Assembly (NCBI GenBank): GCA_947581865.1
Contig: CANPWA010000001.1
Span: 1 to 64,000 of the forward strand
Source of the DNA: an uncultured Acetatifactor sp.
GTDB taxonomy: Bacteria > Bacillota > Clostridia > Lachnospirales > Lachnospiraceae
Direction: 5' to 3'
Length of the DNA: 64,000 nt
Part shown: positions 26,613-34,533 of the stretch, one piece after another
Layout: each line of letters opens with the position of its first letter
Numbering within the stretch: position 1 is the stretch's first letter
The notes under the pieces: model-generated
Database searches by the model: none
What the model saw: only the letters and a program-made list of their open reading frames with translations
What the model was told of the DNA's origin: nothing
Program-made: the position numbers and the translations under genes

Positions 26613-27497
26613 GTGTTTTACTTAAATTACATTATATATATAGGAAAAGATTTTGTTGCCAGGCGATCTGTGGGAGCGGAATGTCCCTCAGAGAAATGCT
26701 CCGTCGCTGTCATGACCGGAAATGATACGGCAGAAGACCGCGCAGAGGAGGGTACCCTCTACATAACGGACTGCAGTGAAAAAGCCCGGGAACTTTCCGA
26801 TCGGGGAAGTGCGGTGCTTGGCTGGATCTATGAGGGAAACCGCGGTGAGGACTTTGGTTTTTGTAAATACCTCTATGAGGGAGAGACAGGGCTGACACAG
26901 AGCAGGATTCTAAACGGGATGCAGGAGCCGGACATCGATTATCTGGAGCGGATCTTCAGACGTTACAAAGGGCTTCCCTGGGATATCCTGGAGACGGAGC
27001 GGTGTGTGATCAGAGAGACTACCATAGAAGATGTGGAAGATTTTTACCGGATTTACAGCGAACCGTCCATCACAAAATATATGGAGTCGCTCTATGAGGA
27101 TGCTGAGGAGGAGAAGGCGTATGCGAGGGACTACATCAACCAGGTCTATGCGTTTTACCATTTTGGCATGTGGACAGTGGTGGAGAAGAAATCCAAGAAA
27201 GTGATCGGACGTGCGGGCATATGCTATAGGGAAGGATGTGAGCTGCCGGAGCTGGGGTTTGTCATCGCTGTGGACAGGCAGGGACAGGGACTTGCCACAG
27301 AGGTGTGCAGCGAGATTTTGAGATACGGTTATGAGGAGCTTTCCTTCGACAGGATTCTTGCCTTTGTCCGGCCGGGCAATATAGCTTCTCAGAGGGTTTG
27401 TGAAAAACTGGGTATGGAGAGATTGGAAAAACTTGTACTGCAGGGGCAGGAGCATGTGGCATATTTATGGAGAGCGGAAGGAAAAATAAAAAAATAG
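26613..27497 (+). CDS. GNAT family N-acetyltransferase with an extra N-terminal region
   Basis: 294 residues, GTG start at 26613 with GAGGAG seven bases upstream. The C-terminal half (~125-290) is a RimJ/RimL-like GNAT domain: LETERCVIRETTIEDVEDFYRIY, then the acetyl-CoA-binding LGFVIAVDRQGQGLATEVCSEIL, then AFVRPGNIASQRVCEKLGM. The first ~120 residues (GTLYITDCSEKARELSDRGSA and on) are not a known domain to me and may bind the substrate. The substrate cannot be read from sequence. Single gene. Confidence 0.85.
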   Translation: MFYLNYIIYIGKDFVARRSVGAECPSEKCSVAVMTGNDTAEDRAEEGTLYITDCSEKARELSDRGSAVLGWIYEGNRGEDFGFCKYLYEGETGLTQSRILNGMQEPDIDYLERIFRRYKGLPWDILETERCVIRETTIEDVEDFYRIYSEPSITKYMESLYEDAEEEKAYARDYINQVYAFYHFGMWTVVEKKSKKVIGRAGICYREGCELPELGFVIAVDRQGQGLATEVCSEILRYGYEELSFDRILAFVRPGNIASQRVCEKLGMERLEKLVLQGQEHVAYLWRAEGKIKK

Positions 27498-27506
27498 AAT
27501 TATGTG

Positions 27507-27535
27507 TTGACATCTGTTTTGAATGGTGCTATACT
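27507..27535 (+). promoter_or_regulatory. Strong sigma-A promoter upstream of the Amt-P-II gene
   Basis: Perfect TTGACA (27507-27512), a 17-base spacer and TATACT (27530-27535). The predicted start (~27542) lies only about 8 bases before a terminator hairpin. Confidence 0.8.
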
Positions 27536-27549
27536 CCACTATAACAAGC

Positions 27550-27585
27550 AAGGGTGCTTTGGGAGATTCCTAAGGCACCTTTTTT
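27550..27585 (+). terminator. Intrinsic terminator in the Amt leader (attenuator candidate)
   Basis: A 15-bp stem with wobble pairs: AAGGGTGCTTTGGGA (27550-27564) with TCCTAAGGCACCTTT (27568-27582), a 3-base loop, and T residues to 27585. It lies between a strong promoter and the Amt start codon at 27693. It may also terminate the upstream GNAT gene. Confidence 0.85.
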
Positions 27586-27692
27586 ATGTGTTTCTGTGTG
27601 TGGACAGCGCGCAGATTCCTATCAGGCGATGCAAAGGGGCATGAGTGGAGATACCCTGGGCATCGCTAATTTTATTTGAGGAGGAAAAAGTT

Positions 27693-29468
27693 ATGGAAGA
27701 AGTAATGAGTGCTGTCAACGCCGAAGTGTATGGCGTCTGGTTCCTCATCGGTGCCGCGCTTGTGTTCTGGATGCAGGCAGGGTTTGCGATGGTGGAGACT
27801 GGTTTTACCAGGGCGAAGAACTCCGGCAACATTCTGATGAAGAATCTGATGGACTTCTGTATCGGTACGGTGATGTTCATTCTCATCGGGTTCGGGTTGT
27901 TTCTGGGTGAGGATGTGGCAGGGCTGATCGGTAAACCCGGCTTTGACATCTTCACGGCCTATGAGAGCTTTGACTGGTCCAACTTCGTGTTCAATCTGGT
28001 GTTCTGTGCGACCACTGCGACCATCGTGTCCGGGGCAATGGCGGAGAGAACCAAGTTTCTGTCCTACTGTGTGTATTCCGCAGTGATCTCCGCCCTGATC
28101 TATCCCATTGAGGCGCACTGGGTATGGGGCGGCGGCTGGCTGGCGCAGATGGGCTTCCACGATTTTGCGGGTTCCACCTGTATTCATATGGTGGGCGGTA
28201 TCTGTGCACTGATCGGCGCGAAGATGGTTGGTCCCCGTATCGGCAAGTTCGTAAAGGATAAGGACGGTAAAGTGACCAAGATCAACGCTTTTCCCGGTCA
28301 TAACCTTCCCATTGGCGCGCTGGGCGTGTTCATTCTGTGGCTGGGCTGGTACGGTTTCAACGGTGCGGCGGCAACCAGTATCCCGGAGCTGGGATCCATT
28401 TTCCTGACGACCACCATCGCTCCCTCGGTGGCCACGGTGGTATGTATGGTATTTACCTGGGTGAAGTACGGCAAGCCTGATGTTTCCATGTGTCTGAACG
28501 CATCTTTAGCAGGTCTGGTGGCGATCACCGCTCCCTGCGATGTGACGGATGCCTTCGGAGCCATCGTGATCGGCGCGGTGGCCGGAGTACTGGTGGTATT
28601 CGGCGTATGGCTTTTGGATTATAAATTACATATTGATGACCCTGTGGGCGCCGTGGCAGTTCACTGCCTGAACGGTATCTGGGGTACCATCGCGACGGGG
28701 CTGTTCGCAACTCCCTCCGCGCCCGCTTTTGAGAGAGCCGTTTCCGGCGGCGCAAATCAGATCGCCGGGGCAGGATTGTTTTACGGCGGCGGATTCCAGC
28801 AGCTGGGGATCCAGCTTCTGGGTATGGTCTGCGTGATCGCCTACACGGCGGTAGCCATCACCGTCACCTTTTTGATCATCAAGGCGATCTTTGGTCTTCG
28901 TGTATCGGAGGAGGAGGAGATCGTGGGTCTGGACGCTATGGAGCATGGTCTGCCTTCCGCTTATGCGGGCTTCAGTCTGATGGATATCTCCAACACCATG
29001 ACCATGGATGCAAACGAAAATACGGATCTGGGTGTCTCCGAGTACGCGGATGCCTCCGAGTTCCAGAAGAATGCGGCCGTGCAGGTGGCTGCGGCTCCCG
29101 TCGCTTCCGCAAGCGGCATTTACAAGGTGGTCATCATCACCAAGCTGTCCAGGTATGAGAAGCTCCGTAAGGCTCTGAACGATCTGGGCGTGACCGGTAT
29201 GACCATGACTCAGGTGATGGGCTGCGGCATCCAGAAGGGCGCCGGAGAGAAGTACCGCGGCGTGGAGATGGATGCGACCCTGCTTCCTAAAGTGAAAATA
29301 GAAGTGGTTGTCAGCAAGATCCCTGTGCCGGATGTCATTGAGACGGTGAAGAAGACTCTTTATACCGGTCATATCGGCGACGGTAAGATTTTTGTATACA
29401 ATGTGGACCAGGTTGTCAAGGTCCGCACCGGCGAAGAAGGCTTTGCCGCTCTGCAGGATGTGGAGTAA
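27693..29468 (+). CDS. amt: Ammonium transporter fused to a C-terminal P-II domain
   Basis: 591 residues. The Amt channel part (~1-430) has ~11 membrane segments, the paired-His pore (CIHMVGG and AVHCLNGIWGT) and LGWYGFNGAA. After a cytoplasmic tail and an Ala/Val/Ser linker, residues ~475-591 form a complete P-II (GlnB/GlnK) domain: YKVVIITKLSRYEKLRKAL, then the T-loop region GEKYRGVEMDATLLPKVKIEVVV, then TGHIGDGKIFVYNVDQVVKVRTGEEG. P-II proteins normally act as separate trimers that plug Amt when nitrogen is plentiful; here gate and channel are one chain. The uridylylated Tyr51 of GlnB (YRGAEY) is Met526 here, so control should be by ATP/ADP/2-oxoglutarate only. ATG 27693 has GAGGAGG at 27679-27685. 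Possible control by leader attenuation. Confidence 0.95.
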   Translation: MEEVMSAVNAEVYGVWFLIGAALVFWMQAGFAMVETGFTRAKNSGNILMKNLMDFCIGTVMFILIGFGLFLGEDVAGLIGKPGFDIFTAYESFDWSNFVFNLVFCATTATIVSGAMAERTKFLSYCVYSAVISALIYPIEAHWVWGGGWLAQMGFHDFAGSTCIHMVGGICALIGAKMVGPRIGKFVKDKDGKVTKINAFPGHNLPIGALGVFILWLGWYGFNGAAATSIPELGSIFLTTTIAPSVATVVCMVFTWVKYGKPDVSMCLNASLAGLVAITAPCDVTDAFGAIVIGAVAGVLVVFGVWLLDYKLHIDDPVGAVAVHCLNGIWGTIATGLFATPSAPAFERAVSGGANQIAGAGLFYGGGFQQLGIQLLGMVCVIAYTAVAITVTFLIIKAIFGLRVSEEEEIVGLDAMEHGLPSAYAGFSLMDISNTMTMDANENTDLGVSEYADASEFQKNAAVQVAAAPVASASGIYKVVIITKLSRYEKLRKALNDLGVTGMTMTQVMGCGIQKGAGEKYRGVEMDATLLPKVKIEVVVSKIPVPDVIETVKKTLYTGHIGDGKIFVYNVDQVVKVRTGEEGFAALQDVE

Positions 29469-29517
29469 GCCGGAATCTGACTGCGCGTTTATCTAACCCT
29501 TATTTGATATATTGCCT

Positions 29518-29541
29518 CCTGCGTGCTGCGACTCACGCAGG
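29518..29541 (+). other. Hairpin after the Amt-P-II gene
   Basis: CCTGCGTG (29518-29525) pairs with CACGCAGG (29534-29541). No T run follows. It stands 10 bases before the true terminator. Confidence 0.6.
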
Positions 29542-29551
29542 AACACGGCAG

Positions 29552-29587
29552 CCCCGGGTGCTTCCACCACCCGGGGTTTTTCCTTTT
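29552..29587 (+). terminator. Intrinsic terminator of the Amt-P-II gene
   Basis: CCCCGGGTG (29552-29560) pairs with CACCCGGGG (29568-29576), followed by a T-rich run. Confidence 0.92.
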
Positions 29588-29657
29588 TTAACACAGCAGC
29601 CCGGAAGGAGTTTGATGGGAACTATCCGAACGGAACCGTCCCGAAGGGACGACACCC

Positions 29658-29686
29658 TTGTACGGACAATTGTATTGTGCTAAAAT
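29658..29686 (+). promoter_or_regulatory. Putative promoter of the O-antigen-ligase-like operon
   Basis: TTGTAC (29658-29663), a 17-base spacer and TAAAAT (29681-29686). Only about 10 bases separate the -10 from the ATG at 29696, so the message would be nearly leaderless, or the true start is further in. Confidence 0.45.
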
Positions 29687-29695
29687 AAAGCAGAA

Positions 29696-31477
29696 ATGGA
29701 TAAAAACACTGCTCACATAAAGAAATTGAATCGTGGATCGGGCGGACAAAATACGGGACAGTGTTCTCTGCGGAGAGGGAGATGGCCGGAGCGGCTGGAA
29801 ATCATCCGCAGTCTGGCGACAGAGCTGTACTTTCTTCTGATACTATCCGTATTTCCTCTGTATCTGGAACATTTTTATTGGGATATAGGGGCGGCGAAAT
29901 GGAAGTATTATCTGTATGTAACACTGCCCTATCTGGCGGTGATGTTTTTCTGCCGGCTCTCTGCTTTGCCGTATGCGGTCAAAAAGCTGTCGGCATATTG
30001 GAAACAGCGTGGAAGCGTACGGCCCGGAAGCGTACGACCCAAAAGAGGGACGCTCTGCGATGGGTTCGTGTCTGCCTATGGGATTTGTGTGCTGTTTACC
30101 TTTGGGCTGCAGGGCTTTCGCAAAGAAGCCTGGACAGGTGCGGACGGCTGGTATATGGGTGCGGCCGCGCAGCTTTTGTTTGTGCTGACCTATTTTGCAG
30201 TCTCCCGCAGCCCGATTTCCTGCCGGCTGCTTTTGCTGGGTAATACGCTGGGATCCGGTGTCTGTTTTCTGATCGGAATATTACAGCGTCTTGGATGGGA
30301 CATACTGGGGTTGTACTCCGGAATGGAGACCGGGCTTTTGTCGGATTATCTGTCCACCGTCGGAAACCGCACATGGATGTCGGGATATGCCAGTGCGGTC
30401 TTTCCCCTGGGAGTATCTCTTTTCTGGCAGAGCGGGTGGAGAGAAGACGCAACAAACCTCCGCGGTGCAAAAGGCGGGCGGCGGGTTCTCTGGGGGCTGT
30501 ACTCGTCGCTGGCATTTATGGGGCTGGCGGCATCCTACAGTGACAGTTCCTACATAGCGCTGGGATTGGTATTCTTTCTTCTGGGGGTATTCAGTCTGGG
30601 GGATGGGAGAAAACTGTTGTCATTCTGTCAGACCCTGCTGGTCTGGTTTGGTTCCGCGTTGTTCATGTGTGGTCTGAGGGCTTTGTGCGGCGGCAGGGCA
30701 AGGGATGCCAGAGGGCTGACCTGTTATGTGTATGAATGGAAGTGGATGCTGGGAGGGCTGGCGCTCTGCGCGGTGATGACGGTTTTCGTGTGGCTGTGTT
30801 TCGGGCAAAAACAGCCTTCCGGGGCAGGAACATGCCGCAGACTGCGGACATGCGGTCTTATCGGGGGTGGAATGGTTTGCGTTCTGATCGTGGGATTTGT
30901 GGTGTTAAATTCTGCCGGTGTGCTGGAGGAGCTGTTTCATGTCACGATACACAACAGGTATTTTTACTTTGATGACGCGTGGGGCGACGGTCGGGGCAGC
31001 ACTTGGAAACTGACTTTGCATATGTTTAAGAACCTGCCTTTTACGCAAAAACTGTTTGGTGTTGGTGCGGATTGTTTTGCGGATTATAGTTACAATATTC
31101 CCCAATATGCTGCACAGCTTGTGTCCGTCTGGGGGGGACTGCGGCTGACCAATGCCCACAATGAATGGCTGAATATGTTATTCTGTCAGGGAATCATCGG
31201 GGGATCTGTCTATCTGGGCATTTTTGTGAGCACAGTGTGGACAGGGATAAAAAAGATGGATGAGGGGGCGGTAATTCTGCCTGGGCTTGGTCTGTGCGCA
31301 GCCGCATATATGGCACATGATTTTTTCTGTTATCAGCAGATCTGCGCGGCGGCTCCAATGTTTGTTCTTTTGGGCGCATTTGGCAGTCTGCTGCGGGGAC
31401 AGGAAGAAAATTTGTCTGACGGAGAGGAGACGGATTATGGAAAAGAGAATATTGGAGTACCGCAGATATATGGATGA
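29696..31477 (+). CDS. O-antigen ligase/polymerase-like membrane protein
   Basis: 593 residues with about 12 hydrophobic segments. The C-terminal region has the Wzy_C/WaaL pattern: GRGSTWKLTLHMFKNLPF, LFGVGADCF and, in a large extracytoplasmic loop region, NAHNEWLNMLFCQGIIGG (the ligase-type H-x-x-x-L). Such proteins transfer or polymerise lipid-linked glycans on the outer face of the membrane, suggesting a role in surface polysaccharide or glycoprotein assembly. No good ribosome binding site precedes ATG 29696, so the start is uncertain. It overlaps the next gene by 41 bases. No glycosyltransferases surround it, which is unusual for a polysaccharide locus. Confidence 0.75.
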   Translation: MDKNTAHIKKLNRGSGGQNTGQCSLRRGRWPERLEIIRSLATELYFLLILSVFPLYLEHFYWDIGAAKWKYYLYVTLPYLAVMFFCRLSALPYAVKKLSAYWKQRGSVRPGSVRPKRGTLCDGFVSAYGICVLFTFGLQGFRKEAWTGADGWYMGAAAQLLFVLTYFAVSRSPISCRLLLLGNTLGSGVCFLIGILQRLGWDILGLYSGMETGLLSDYLSTVGNRTWMSGYASAVFPLGVSLFWQSGWREDATNLRGAKGGRRVLWGLYSSLAFMGLAASYSDSSYIALGLVFFLLGVFSLGDGRKLLSFCQTLLVWFGSALFMCGLRALCGGRARDARGLTCYVYEWKWMLGGLALCAVMTVFVWLCFGQKQPSGAGTCRRLRTCGLIGGGMVCVLIVGFVVLNSAGVLEELFHVTIHNRYFYFDDAWGDGRGSTWKLTLHMFKNLPFTQKLFGVGADCFADYSYNIPQYAAQLVSVWGGLRLTNAHNEWLNMLFCQGIIGGSVYLGIFVSTVWTGIKKMDEGAVILPGLGLCAAAYMAHDFFCYQQICAAAPMFVLLGAFGSLLRGQEENLSDGEETDYGKENIGVPQIYG

Positions 31478-31805
31478 GATGCTCCTGCGAAAGGATGCGG
31501 ACTGGGAGAGGCTGAAGGCGGAGCATCTGACACAGATCGCTTTTTTTCAGCACGAGAGGCTGATCCATCTGATCGTGACCGTGATCTTTGCGGTGTTGAC
31601 TATGATGTCGATCTGTATGGCATTCGCGCTCATGGCGCTCGGTCTGCAGGGCGGGATCGGGTGGCTCGGGGTAACGGCGGTATTGATGGTACTGCTGATC
31701 CCTTATGTGCGCCATTACTATATTTTGGAAAATGAAGTGCAGAAAATGTACGGACAATATGACACACTCGTCAGTAAAATGGGAGAGGGGTTTTCCTTAC
31801 AATGA
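31437..31805 (+). CDS. Small two-helix membrane protein of unknown function
   Basis: 122 residues: a charged N-terminal helix (MEKRILEYRRYMDEMLLRKDADWERLKAEH), two adjacent transmembrane segments (~45-65 and ~70-90), then a charged tail (YGQYDTLVSKMGEG). ATG 31437 lies within the end of the O-antigen-ligase-like gene and has GGAGAGGAGA just upstream. Its stop overlaps the next start (ATGA), so it is translationally coupled to it. Family not recognised. Confidence 0.75.
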   Translation: MEKRILEYRRYMDEMLLRKDADWERLKAEHLTQIAFFQHERLIHLIVTVIFAVLTMMSICMAFALMALGLQGGIGWLGVTAVLMVLLIPYVRHYYILENEVQKMYGQYDTLVSKMGEGFSLQ

Positions 31806-32260
31806 GCAGATTATCTTTTCCGGATCTGTCTAAGGCTGAGGCAGTCAGGTATTCCAAAATACAAAATATCATCCGTCTGCTCTCAGGCAGTGAGGAATCC
31901 GACAAGACCTTGTCCGTCCTGAAGGAGATCCTGCCCTCCTCCTTTGAGATGGGCGGCAGAATATCGGTTGACGGGGAAATGCTGCGGGTGGGCAGAAGAA
32001 CATACCATGTCCGCGAGATCGGTAAGGTCGTGATCAATACGGAAGGCTCCATGGCGGTCTATGACACCAGTGGGAAAAAAATATGCGGCACCCTTCAACT
32101 GAATACAGGAACCAAAAATATTGAATCCTTCTGCATCTGGGTGCGCAGATTCCATGTGCCCGCTGAGGTGGTGTCGGGAAAAACGGAAAGATTCCTGCAA
32201 TATGCGTTCCTGTTCCTGACGGTGGCTGTAGTAGTCATACTTAAGGTATTGGGGATATAG
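31802..32260 (+). CDS. C-terminally anchored protein of unknown function
   Basis: 152 residues. The central part (~50-115: GGRISVDGEMLRVGRRTYHVREIGK and on) has the alternating pattern of a small beta domain, perhaps PH-like. One C-terminal transmembrane helix spans ~130-150. Probably tail-anchored with the domain in the cytoplasm. It starts in the ATGA overlap with the previous gene and is the last gene of the 29.7-32.3 kb operon. No known family seen. Confidence 0.72.
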   Translation: MSRLSFPDLSKAEAVRYSKIQNIIRLLSGSEESDKTLSVLKEILPSSFEMGGRISVDGEMLRVGRRTYHVREIGKVVINTEGSMAVYDTSGKKICGTLQLNTGTKNIESFCIWVRRFHVPAEVVSGKTERFLQYAFLFLTVAVVVILKVLGI

Positions 32261-32295
32261 AAGATATGGAATGTGACAGGATAATGTATCAATTT

Positions 32296-32317
32296 CGGGC
32301 GGCAGAGATGCCGCCCG
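32296..32317 (+). terminator. Hairpin between convergent genes (weak terminator)
   Basis: CGGGCGGCA (32296-32304) pairs with TGCCGCCCG (32309-32317). The plus-strand continuation TTGTCTGATCTT is only moderately T-rich. It lies between the end of the 31.8-kb gene and the end of hflC. Confidence 0.6.
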
Positions 32318-32327
32318 TTGTCTGATC

Positions 32328-33197
32328 TTAATTCCCGTAAAAAATCTGTGCGATGGGAGAGTCCGGCGAGAGTACAACGGTCTTGTTGTCCCCTGTCATG
32401 GAAGCTTTCAGCGCGTCAAGGCTTCTCACAAAGGAGTAAAACTCCTGTTTGGATTCGTCGGAATACGCCTCCGAGAGAATGCGCATATATTCCGCTTCCC
32501 CTTCGGCTGTAAGGATCTCCGCGTTCTTTTCGGCCTCGGAGAGCATGACGGTGACTTCTCTGTCCGTGCTGTTTCTTATGATCTGCGCCTCGGAGGAACC
32601 CTCGGCGGTGTAGGTCGCCGCGATATTGTCGCGCTCGGAGATCATGCGCTCGTAGACCGCCGCCTTGTTGTCCTCCGGGAGATCCAGCTGTTTGGTCTCG
32701 AAGGAGAGAAGTTCAATGCCGTACTGGTCCAGGGTGTTTCCGATATTGTCCACAATGGCTGCGGACAGCGCTCCGTCCCTGCCGGAGATCACATCGTTCT
32801 GGGAGGTGGAGCTGATGACATTTTTGGTAGAGTTATAGACGATGGTGTTGAGCCTGGACTCCGCGTTGGTGATGGAGGAGTTCAGCGTCTGGGCAAATTT
32901 TAAGGGGTCCGTGATATGCCAGAGCACATAGCTGTCGCAGATCATGGACTTTTTGTCGCTGGTGATGACATCGGAAGGAGAGAGATCATACATCAGGATC
33001 TGTTTGGGCAGCTTGTCCACACTCTGGACAAAGGGAAGTTTAAAACTGACTCCCGCAGTGCTCACCACATGATCCACTTTTCCGAACTGGCGTATCAGGC
33101 TGTATTCATTTTCGTTGGTAATCACGATGCAGGATGTGCCGACGATGATGAGGGCACACAGCAGAACTACCAGACAGGTTCTTTTTATTATTTTCAT
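32328..33197 (-). CDS. hflC: HflC-like SPFH/band-7 membrane protein
   Basis: 289 residues. One N-terminal membrane anchor (~8-25, with a lipobox-like VGTSC) is followed by an SPFH domain (IRQFGKVDHVVSTAGVSFKLPF and on) and a charged helical C-terminal part ending SPIAQIFYGN. In proteobacteria HflC and HflK form a large membrane-associated cage that restrains FtsH; an ftsH is present at 11.8 kb in this window. It follows hflK with a 101-base gap on the minus strand. Confidence 0.9.
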   Translation of the reverse strand: MKIIKRTCLVVLLCALIIVGTSCIVITNENEYSLIRQFGKVDHVVSTAGVSFKLPFVQSVDKLPKQILMYDLSPSDVITSDKKSMICDSYVLWHITDPLKFAQTLNSSITNAESRLNTIVYNSTKNVISSTSQNDVISGRDGALSAAIVDNIGNTLDQYGIELLSFETKQLDLPEDNKAAVYERMISERDNIAATYTAEGSSEAQIIRNSTDREVTVMLSEAEKNAEILTAEGEAEYMRILSEAYSDESKQEFYSFVRSLDALKASMTGDNKTVVLSPDSPIAQIFYGN

Positions 33198-33298
33198 ATT
33201 TTTCCTCCAGGCTGCGGTTTCATTTGGTATTGGGAAGACAGGCTTAAACCGGTTTGCGCAGCACAGAACCGGACAGCCGCGGATGATGATAGGATCGA

Positions 33299-34330
33299 TT
33301 ATTGGGAGGAAGACTCCCCGTTGGTTTTATCCTGTGTGAGGCTTCGGCTGTTCTCAGCGGCGAAAGGTTCTACTGGATAGAACATCTGCATATCACCGTT
33401 TTCTCCCTCAATGATCACCTTCAGATCCGGCAGGACCTCTTCCATGGTCTCATAGAACATACGCCGTTTGGTCATACCGGGGTATTTGACATATTCCTCA
33501 TACATGGAGTTGAATCGCGCCACCTGACCGGTTGCCTCGTTGATGCGGGCGGTTTTCTGCGCCTCCGCGTCCTGGATGATATTGTCCGCCTGCGCCTGTG
33601 CCAGAGGAATCTGCTCGTTGCGGTACTTATTGGCATTGTTGAGGGCGGTTTCCTTTCCCTGTTTTGCTGTCTCCACCGCCTTGAATGCCTCCATCACTTC
33701 CGTAGTGGGCGGTTCGGAATCCTGGATCGTGATATTGACCAGCTGCACTCCGATGTCCTGCTCTTCGAGATGCTCCATGATCATTTCTTTGATCTTGGAC
33801 TGGATCTCGTTTTTTCCTGTGGTGAGGACATCGTCCACAGGATAGCTTCCGATGACGGTGCGGATGCAGCTCTGGCAGATGTTTTTGAGTATCCATGCCG
33901 GATTGTCGGAGGCGTACACCGCCTTAACCGGGTCGCTGTAGCGGTATTCCACAAAGAAATCCACATTTACAAAATTATAATCTGAGGTGATCATCAGGGA
34001 CTCGGCGTCATTGCTGGCATTGGTTTCCATATCGTAGCCAATGGCAAATCCCTGAATGGTGGTATTGACTTTCTTCACCTGTTGGATAAAGGGGATCTTA
34101 AAGTGAAGCCCCGGTTCCGTCACCGCCTTTGCCTGTCCCAGAGTGATGAGTACCGCCTGTTCCTGTTCGCCGATCTCATAGGCGGAGTTGAAAGCCAGCA
34201 GAAGTACCGCTGCCACAATAACGGCAATCCCTGCAAATCTCCCCGGGATCCTGGAAGGCTTTTGGGATGTTCCGTCGGGGTTTAAGGTTTCAAAGCCCTG
34301 TGCGCGGTTTCTCGCCGAATCCTTTTCCAT
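33299..34330 (-). CDS. hflK: HflK-like SPFH/band-7 membrane protein
   Basis: 343 residues. The cytoplasmic N-terminal tail (~1-30) precedes one transmembrane helix (~31-48). The SPFH domain has NSAYEIGEQEQAVLITLGQ, TEPGLHFKIPFIQQVKKV and IGSYPVDDVLTTGKNEIQSKIK. A long Ala/Glu/Gln-rich coiled-coil follows (QAQADNIIQDAEAQKTARI). Partner of HflC in a membrane microdomain complex that modulates FtsH-type proteolysis. ATG 34330 has AAAGGAG upstream. A weak minus-strand promoter candidate (TTGCAA, 16 bases, TAATAT) is at 34382-34409. Confidence 0.9.
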   Translation of the reverse strand: MEKDSARNRAQGFETLNPDGTSQKPSRIPGRFAGIAVIVAAVLLLAFNSAYEIGEQEQAVLITLGQAKAVTEPGLHFKIPFIQQVKKVNTTIQGFAIGYDMETNASNDAESLMITSDYNFVNVDFFVEYRYSDPVKAVYASDNPAWILKNICQSCIRTVIGSYPVDDVLTTGKNEIQSKIKEMIMEHLEEQDIGVQLVNITIQDSEPPTTEVMEAFKAVETAKQGKETALNNANKYRNEQIPLAQAQADNIIQDAEAQKTARINEATGQVARFNSMYEEYVKYPGMTKRRMFYETMEEVLPDLKVIIEGENGDMQMFYPVEPFAAENSRSLTQDKTNGESSSQ

Positions 34331-34452
34331 AAAATGAACTCCTTTCCGTATCTGTCATGTATTATTTACCTTCTTTTACTAATATTACTCTTTTTCGGGA
34401 AATTTGCAATAGCATGAGAGGAGGATGAAGAACTGACTTAGACGGGGATCGG

Positions 34453-34481
34453 TTGACATTTATTGTGTCTGGGGGTATAAT
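34453..34481 (+). promoter_or_regulatory. Perfect-consensus sigma-A promoter of the acylation cluster
   Basis: TTGACA (34453-34458), a 17-base spacer and TATAAT (34476-34481). Predicted start ~34488, leaving a leader of about 46 bases before ATG 34534. It shows that the open frame from 34453 is not the true coding start. Confidence 0.88.
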
Positions 34482-34533
34482 GTCCCAAAAATGGGTTGTT
34501 TTGTTTATAAATGAGAAAAGGATAGAGAACTGG

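Noticed and set aside
34453..34533. Extension of the MBOAT protein by 27 residues to a start at 34453
   Set aside because: The stretch contains a perfect TTGACA-N17-TATAAT promoter, so it is upstream of the transcript; the conserved N-terminal membrane segment begins at 34534.
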